From positions 1-17,012 of the forward strand of contig DEYX01000103.1 of the NCBI GenBank assembly GCA_002365025.1: DNA of 17,012 nt, in the 5' to 3' direction. Below, one piece after another: positions 13,530-17,012 of this stretch. Position 1 is the first letter of the stretch, and each line of letters opens with the position of its first letter. The translations under genes and the position numbers were made by a program. The stretch is from Hungatella sp. UBA3147 (GTDB lineage: Bacteria > Bacillota > Clostridia > Lachnospirales > Lachnospiraceae). The notes under the pieces were generated by a model, which was not told the origin of the DNA, made no database searches, and saw nothing but the letters and a program-made list of their open reading frames with translations.

Positions 13530-14804
13530 TTAACGAAAGATAATTTCATCTCTTCCCGGTCCATTGGAAACCATGGTTATGGGCGTTTCGATCTCTTTCT
13601 CTATGAATTCAATATAATTTCTGCAGTTCTCCGGAAGATCCTCGTAATTTTTAATTCCTCTGATCTCACATTTCCAGCCGGGAAGGCTTTTGTATACCGG
13701 TTTTGCTTTGTTAAGCTCTACGGTTGTGGGGAAATCTCTGGTAACTTTTCCGTCGATCTCATAGCCCACACATATCTGAAGCTCGTCAAGATAACCCAGC
13801 ACATCAAGAACGGTAAGGGCAACCTCTGTAGAACCCTGGATCCGGCATCCGTACCTGGATGCAACTGCGTCAAACCAGCCCATACGTCTTGGCCTTCCGG
13901 TAGTTGCTCCATATTCGCCGCCGTCTCCTCCGCGCCGTCTCAGTTCATCCGCTTCATCTCCAAATAGTTCGCTGACAAACGCTCCTGCCCCTACCGCACT
14001 GGAATAAGCTTTTACCACAGTGGTAATGTTCTTAATCTCATAGGGCGGAATGCCTGCTCCAATGGCGCCGTAGGCCGCAAGTGTTGAGGATGATGTAACC
14101 ATAGGATATATTCCATGATCAGGATCCTTTAAAGATCCCAGCTGGCCTTCTAAAAGGATATTTTTGCCCGCCTTGATTGCCTCATGAAGGTATTTGGACA
14201 CATCACATACATATGGCCTCACCATCTCACGGTATTCCAGAAGAGTCTGAAACAGCTCCTGCGGATCCAAGGCCGGTTTGTGATAGAGATGCTCCATTAA
14301 AACATTCTTTGTTTCACAAACACGGTCAACCTTTTCCTTTAAAGATTCTTCGTCAAAAAGCTCACTGACCTGAAATCCGATCTTTGCATATTTATCTGAA
14401 TAAAATGGAGCAATCCCTGACTTTGTGGAACCAAAAGACTTTTTGCCTAGGCGTTCCTCTTCATACTGGTCAAACAGAATGTGATATGGCATTAAGATCT
14501 GGGCACGGTCTGAAACCAGAATATCAGGCTTTGGAACACCCTTGCTTACCAGTTCCTCAATTTCCTTTACCAGGAACGGGATATTTAATGCCACACCATT
14601 GCCGATGACGCTGGTGGTATGATTATAGAAAACGCCCGATGGCAGAAGGTGAAGGGCAAATTTTCCATAGTTGTTGATGATCGTGTGTCCGGCATTGCTG
14701 CCTCCCTGATAACGGATGATGATATCCGATTCCTTTGCCAGCATATCTGTGATCTTACCTTTTCCTTCGTCGCCCCAGTTGGCTCCTACAATTGCTCTTA
14801 CCAT
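13530..14804 (-). CDS. purA: Adenylosuccinate synthetase (divergent subtype)
   Basis: A 424-residue enzyme that joins IMP and aspartate using GTP to make adenylosuccinate. The P-loop WGDEGKGK (10-17, catalytic Asp12) and NAGH (37-40, catalytic His40) are intact, as are GATTGRPRR (299-307) and length. Several usually invariant spots differ from E. coli PurA: EGAQGTLLD reads EGQLGSLKD (219-227), GTTGRGIGPAY reads GSTKSGIAPFY, KVARRGLRV reads KYAKIGFQV, GAGPFPTE reads GAGAFVSE, and the C-terminal VSxGPDR reads VSNGPGR. The core chemistry should be kept, but IMP/aspartate contacts may differ. ATG at 14804 follows AAGGAGGAG with about 7-base spacing. It has its own promoter and lies downstream of purB and a LysR gene on the same strand. 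Confidence 0.95.
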   Translation of the reverse strand: MVRAIVGANWGDEGKGKITDMLAKESDIIIRYQGGSNAGHTIINNYGKFALHLLPSGVFYNHTTSVIGNGVALNIPFLVKEIEELVSKGVPKPDILVSDRAQILMPYHILFDQYEEERLGKKSFGSTKSGIAPFYSDKYAKIGFQVSELFDEESLKEKVDRVCETKNVLMEHLYHKPALDPQELFQTLLEYREMVRPYVCDVSKYLHEAIKAGKNILLEGQLGSLKDPDHGIYPMVTSSSTLAAYGAIGAGIPPYEIKNITTVVKAYSSAVGAGAFVSELFGDEADELRRRGGDGGEYGATTGRPRRMGWFDAVASRYGCRIQGSTEVALTVLDVLGYLDELQICVGYEIDGKVTRDFPTTVELNKAKPVYKSLPGWKCEIRGIKNYEDLPENCRNYIEFIEKEIETPITMVSNGPGRDEIIFR

Positions 14805-14848
14805 ATGATTGCTCCTCCTTCGAGTGAAAAAATGCCTGTTACTTACCT

Positions 14849-14877
14849 ATGATAACTCATGAATATGCATAAGTAAA
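14849..14877 (-). promoter_or_regulatory. SigA-type promoter for purA
   Basis: Minus strand: TTTACT (14872-14877), 17-base spacer, TATCAT (14849-14854), about 45 bases before the purA start. The region between lysR and purA is AT-rich. A CATAAGT motif occurs at 14868-14874 and again about 31 bases away; these might be regulator sites. Confidence 0.55.
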
Positions 14878-14905
14878 ATTAATATTATTTATATTTGACA
14901 TAAGT

Positions 14906-15799
14906 CTAAATTATATCATCTGTCATCAGTTGTAAAAGGCGCTTTCCTGCTGGAGATACGGGCGTTTTGATATCAGTGACAATGGTAAAATGGCGTTTAG
15001 GCATTTCTTCCCGGAACTTAAGCTCCACAAGACTCCCCTTCTCCAACTCCATCTGTGCAAACCCTGACATCACACAGCCGATTCCAAGATTCCGCATGGC
15101 AAACTGAACGATCATGTCACTGGTGGAAAGCTCAAACTCCGGCTCTACCACGATCTCATGGCCTGCCAGATATTCATCCATAAATGTTCTTGTGCTGGTA
15201 TTCTTTTCAAGAAATATACAAGGCAGTTCCTTTAAAATATCATAATCCAGCTCCTGATCCTTTAAATAACGGAATTTATCACCCGCCACAAACACGTTCC
15301 TGATTTCCTTTACATCGGTCCGCATGACCTCGCTCTTTGCCTCAAAGGGAGTACTGACCACCCCGAAGTCAATCTTGCCGTCATATAAATACCGGAGTGT
15401 TTCAGGCGTAGGCCCGTTGGAAACACTTACCTTGATACCAGGATACAGCTCATGGAACTTCTCCAGATAGGGCAGTAAATAAAACTGAAGCGTCATATCA
15501 CTGGCTCCGATCCGAACCTCGCCCGTATCCAGATCTTTTAGCCTGTTTAACATACTTTCTCCATGCCAGATGTTTTCTAAACCTGATTTTACATATCCGT
15601 AAAAAAATTCACCCTCCCGGGTCAGACGAACCCCTTTAGAGGTCCGCAGAAACAGCTGGCTGTCCAGAGCTTTTTCCAGCTGCCTGACAGCCTGACTCAC
15701 GGCAGGCTGGGATATGCACAGCTTCTCAGCCGCCAAAGTGATGCTTTTAAGCTGGGCCACATAATAAAACACCTTGTAATACTCTAAATTGCTGCTCAT
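14906..15799 (-). CDS. LysR-family transcriptional regulator
   Basis: A 297-residue LysR-type regulator. Residues 1-60 form the N-terminal winged helix (YYKVFYYVAQLKSITLAAEK, then ISQPAVSQAVRQLEKAL). Residues about 90-297 form the periplasmic-binding-like co-inducer domain (GEVRIGASDMTLQFYLLPYL, GKIDFGVVSTP, FAMRNLGIGCVMSGF). The ATG at 15799 is used because GGAGG lies 5 bases upstream and the LysR consensus begins there. An in-frame ATG at 15868 would put the start inside the purB terminator. It lies between purB and purA on the same strand, with too little space for a promoter after the terminator, so it is probably expressed by read-through or from inside purB. The ligand is unknown; a role in purine or nitrogen control is inferred from location only. 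Confidence 0.93.
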   Translation of the reverse strand: MSSNLEYYKVFYYVAQLKSITLAAEKLCISQPAVSQAVRQLEKALDSQLFLRTSKGVRLTREGEFFYGYVKSGLENIWHGESMLNRLKDLDTGEVRIGASDMTLQFYLLPYLEKFHELYPGIKVSVSNGPTPETLRYLYDGKIDFGVVSTPFEAKSEVMRTDVKEIRNVFVAGDKFRYLKDQELDYDILKELPCIFLEKNTSTRTFMDEYLAGHEIVVEPEFELSTSDMIVQFAMRNLGIGCVMSGFAQMELEKGSLVELKFREEMPKRHFTIVTDIKTPVSPAGKRLLQLMTDDII

Positions 15800-15821
15800 G
15801 ACTTCCTCCTGATATGAAAAA

Positions 15822-15865
15822 TCAAAAACAAAGGCAGACCTCTCATAATCTCTGACGTCTGCCTT
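15822..15865 (-). terminator. Terminator or attenuator between purB and lysR
   Basis: Minus strand: AAGGCAGAC (15857-15865) pairs perfectly with GTCTGCCTT (15831-15839) around a 17-base loop, followed by TGTTTTTGATTTTTC. It begins 7 bases after the purB stop and ends about 22 bases before the lysR start. Confidence 0.75.
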
Positions 15866-15872
15866 CAAGCCT

Positions 15873-17012
15873 TTATACGTGAATCTCTGCTTTCATCCCG
15901 AGAAGTTCCCTATTATCTTCAAGAAGAGGCTTAACCACTTCTTCCAGATAAGCAGTCACCTGGGCTGGAGCGCAGCCCACATATCTTTTGGGATCCATGC
16001 TTTTCTTTAAATCTTCCAAAGAAAGGTTGAAGGATGGATCTGCTGCAATCAGCTCCAGCAAATTGTTGTCAAGGCCATTGACCTTTACATTCTTTCCTGC
16101 TTCCATAGACAGTTCCCTGATCCGCTCGTGAAGCTCCTGTCTGTCCCCGCCGGCCTTTACCGCATCCATCATGATATTTTCCGTGGCCATAAAGGGAAGC
16201 TCTGCCATCATGTGCTTTTCTATTACCTTGGGATATACCACAAGCCCATCCACAACATTCAGATAAAGATCCAGAATTCCATCAACCGCCAAAAACCCTT
16301 CCGGAATGCTTAATCTTTTATTGGCGGAATCATCAAGTGTTCTCTCAAACCACTGGGTAGAAGAAACCAACATTGGGTTCATCACATCTGCCATGACATA
16401 ATTGGACAGGGAAGCCATCCGCTCACTTCTCATAGGATTGCGCTTATAAGCCATGGCGGAAGAACCGATCTGACTCTTTTCAAAAGGTTCTTCTACTTCC
16501 TTTAAATGCTGCAAAAGGCGGATATCATTGGAAAATTTATGGGCGCTCTGGGCAATGCCTGCTAAAACATTGACCACCCGGCTGTCCACCTTTCTGGAAT
16601 AGGTCTGGCCGGAAACCGGATAGCAGCCTGCAAATCCCAGCTTCTCAGCAATCATGGAATCTGCCCTTCTCACCTTATCCATATCGCCGTCAAACAGCTC
16701 CAGAAAGCTGGCCTGTGTTCCTGTGGTGCCCTTAGAGCCAAGGAGGCGAATGGAACTTAGGATATAGTCCAGATCTTCTAAATCCATGGTCAGATCGTGA
16801 AGCCAAAGCGTCGCTCTTTTACCTACGGTGGTGGGCTGAGCCGGCTGGAAGTGGGTAAAAGCAAGGGTCGGTAAGTCCTTATATGAATCAGCAAACCGGG
16901 ACAATTCTTCCACCACATTGATGAGTTTCCTGCGGACCAGCTTTAATGCTTCTGTCATGACGATTAAATCGGTATTGTCACCCACATAGCAGGAGGTGGC
17001 TCCCAGATGGAT
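15873..17012 (-). CDS. purB: Adenylosuccinate lyase, partial at the N-terminus
   Basis: The last 379 residues of an enzyme that cleaves adenylosuccinate to AMP + fumarate and SAICAR to AICAR + fumarate. The frame is open to base 17012 (IHLGATSCYVGDNTD...), so the start lies outside the window. Present are the THFQPAQPTTVGKRA active-site region, KGTTGTQASF, GQTYSRKVDSRV, the fumarase-superfamily signature GSSAMAYKRNPMRSERMASL, and QWFERTLDDSANKR. Sequence and C-terminal layout (LVVYPKVIE, ELPFMATENIMM) resemble the eukaryotic-type ADSL clade rather than E. coli PurB. One signature residue differs: SSAMPYKRNP reads SSAMAYKRNP. A terminator follows the stop, then the LysR gene and purA. Confidence 0.96.
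   Translation of the reverse strand: MHLGATSCYVGDNTDLIVMTEALKLVRRKLINVVEELSRFADSYKDLPTLAFTHFQPAQPTTVGKRATLWLHDLTMDLEDLDYILSSIRLLGSKGTTGTQASFLELFDGDMDKVRRADSMIAEKLGFAGCYPVSGQTYSRKVDSRVVNVLAGIAQSAHKFSNDIRLLQHLKEVEEPFEKSQIGSSAMAYKRNPMRSERMASLSNYVMADVMNPMLVSSTQWFERTLDDSANKRLSIPEGFLAVDGILDLYLNVVDGLVVYPKVIEKHMMAELPFMATENIMMDAVKAGGDRQELHERIRELSMEAGKNVKVNGLDNNLLELIAADPSFNLSLEDLKKSMDPKRYVGCAPAQVTAYLEEVVKPLLEDNRELLGMKAEIHV

Noticed and set aside
15800..15868. 23-residue extension of the LysR protein
   Set aside because: It begins in the purB terminator stem; the ATG at 15799 has GGAGG and matches the LysR start.

Overview
The window looks like a low-to-mid GC Firmicute chromosome, most likely Lachnospiraceae (Clostridium cluster XIVa, Lacrimispora/Hungatella-like). 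This is inferred from protein character, strong GGAGG-type ribosome binding sites, frequent TTG/GTG starts, the rex / NAD(P)HX-repair / alanine racemase / MazF gene order, and choline-binding-type wall repeats. I see no tRNA, rRNA, CRISPR array, insertion sequence or prophage. All genes are on the minus strand except the ABC-F gene and one small membrane-protein gene.

Region 1 (1-4965, minus): rex, a fused NAD(P)H-hydrate epimerase/dehydratase (nnrE-nnrD), alr, a MazF-type endoribonuclease gene and the start of a CNNM/CorC-type transporter gene, which runs off the left edge. rex has a perfect-consensus promoter and is followed by a terminator before nnrED, so the redox sensor and the repair enzyme are only partly co-transcribed. 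The transporter gene has its own promoter. No antitoxin gene is recognisable beside mazF.

Region 2 (4966-7171, plus): a divergently transcribed ABC-F ATPase gene. Its leader carries a 30/33 tandem duplication, each copy with a Met-Pro-stop mini-ORF, a TGCC-N8-GGCA dyad and a Shine-Dalgarno-like tract.

Region 3 (7209-11526, minus): a magnesium-type cluster. It holds an MgtA P-type ATPase, an orphan OmpR/PhoB-type winged-helix protein without a receiver domain, a terminator, an MgtC-family membrane protein, and a 48-codon gene 7 bases after mgtC that resembles DUF6440.

Region 4 (11741-13284): a secreted protein with choline-binding-type repeats. Its C-terminal domain looks like an anthrax-lethal-factor/PPEP-type metalloprotease whose zinc and catalytic residues have all been replaced. 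A divergent two-helix small membrane protein lies next to it.

Region 5 (13285-17012, minus): purB (running off the right edge, eukaryotic-like ADSL clade), a LysR-type regulator behind a terminator-like hairpin, and a divergent purA with its own promoter. PurA and PurB catalyse the two AMP-branch steps around adenylosuccinate; the LysR protein between them is a candidate purine or nitrogen regulator, but its ligand cannot be read from sequence.
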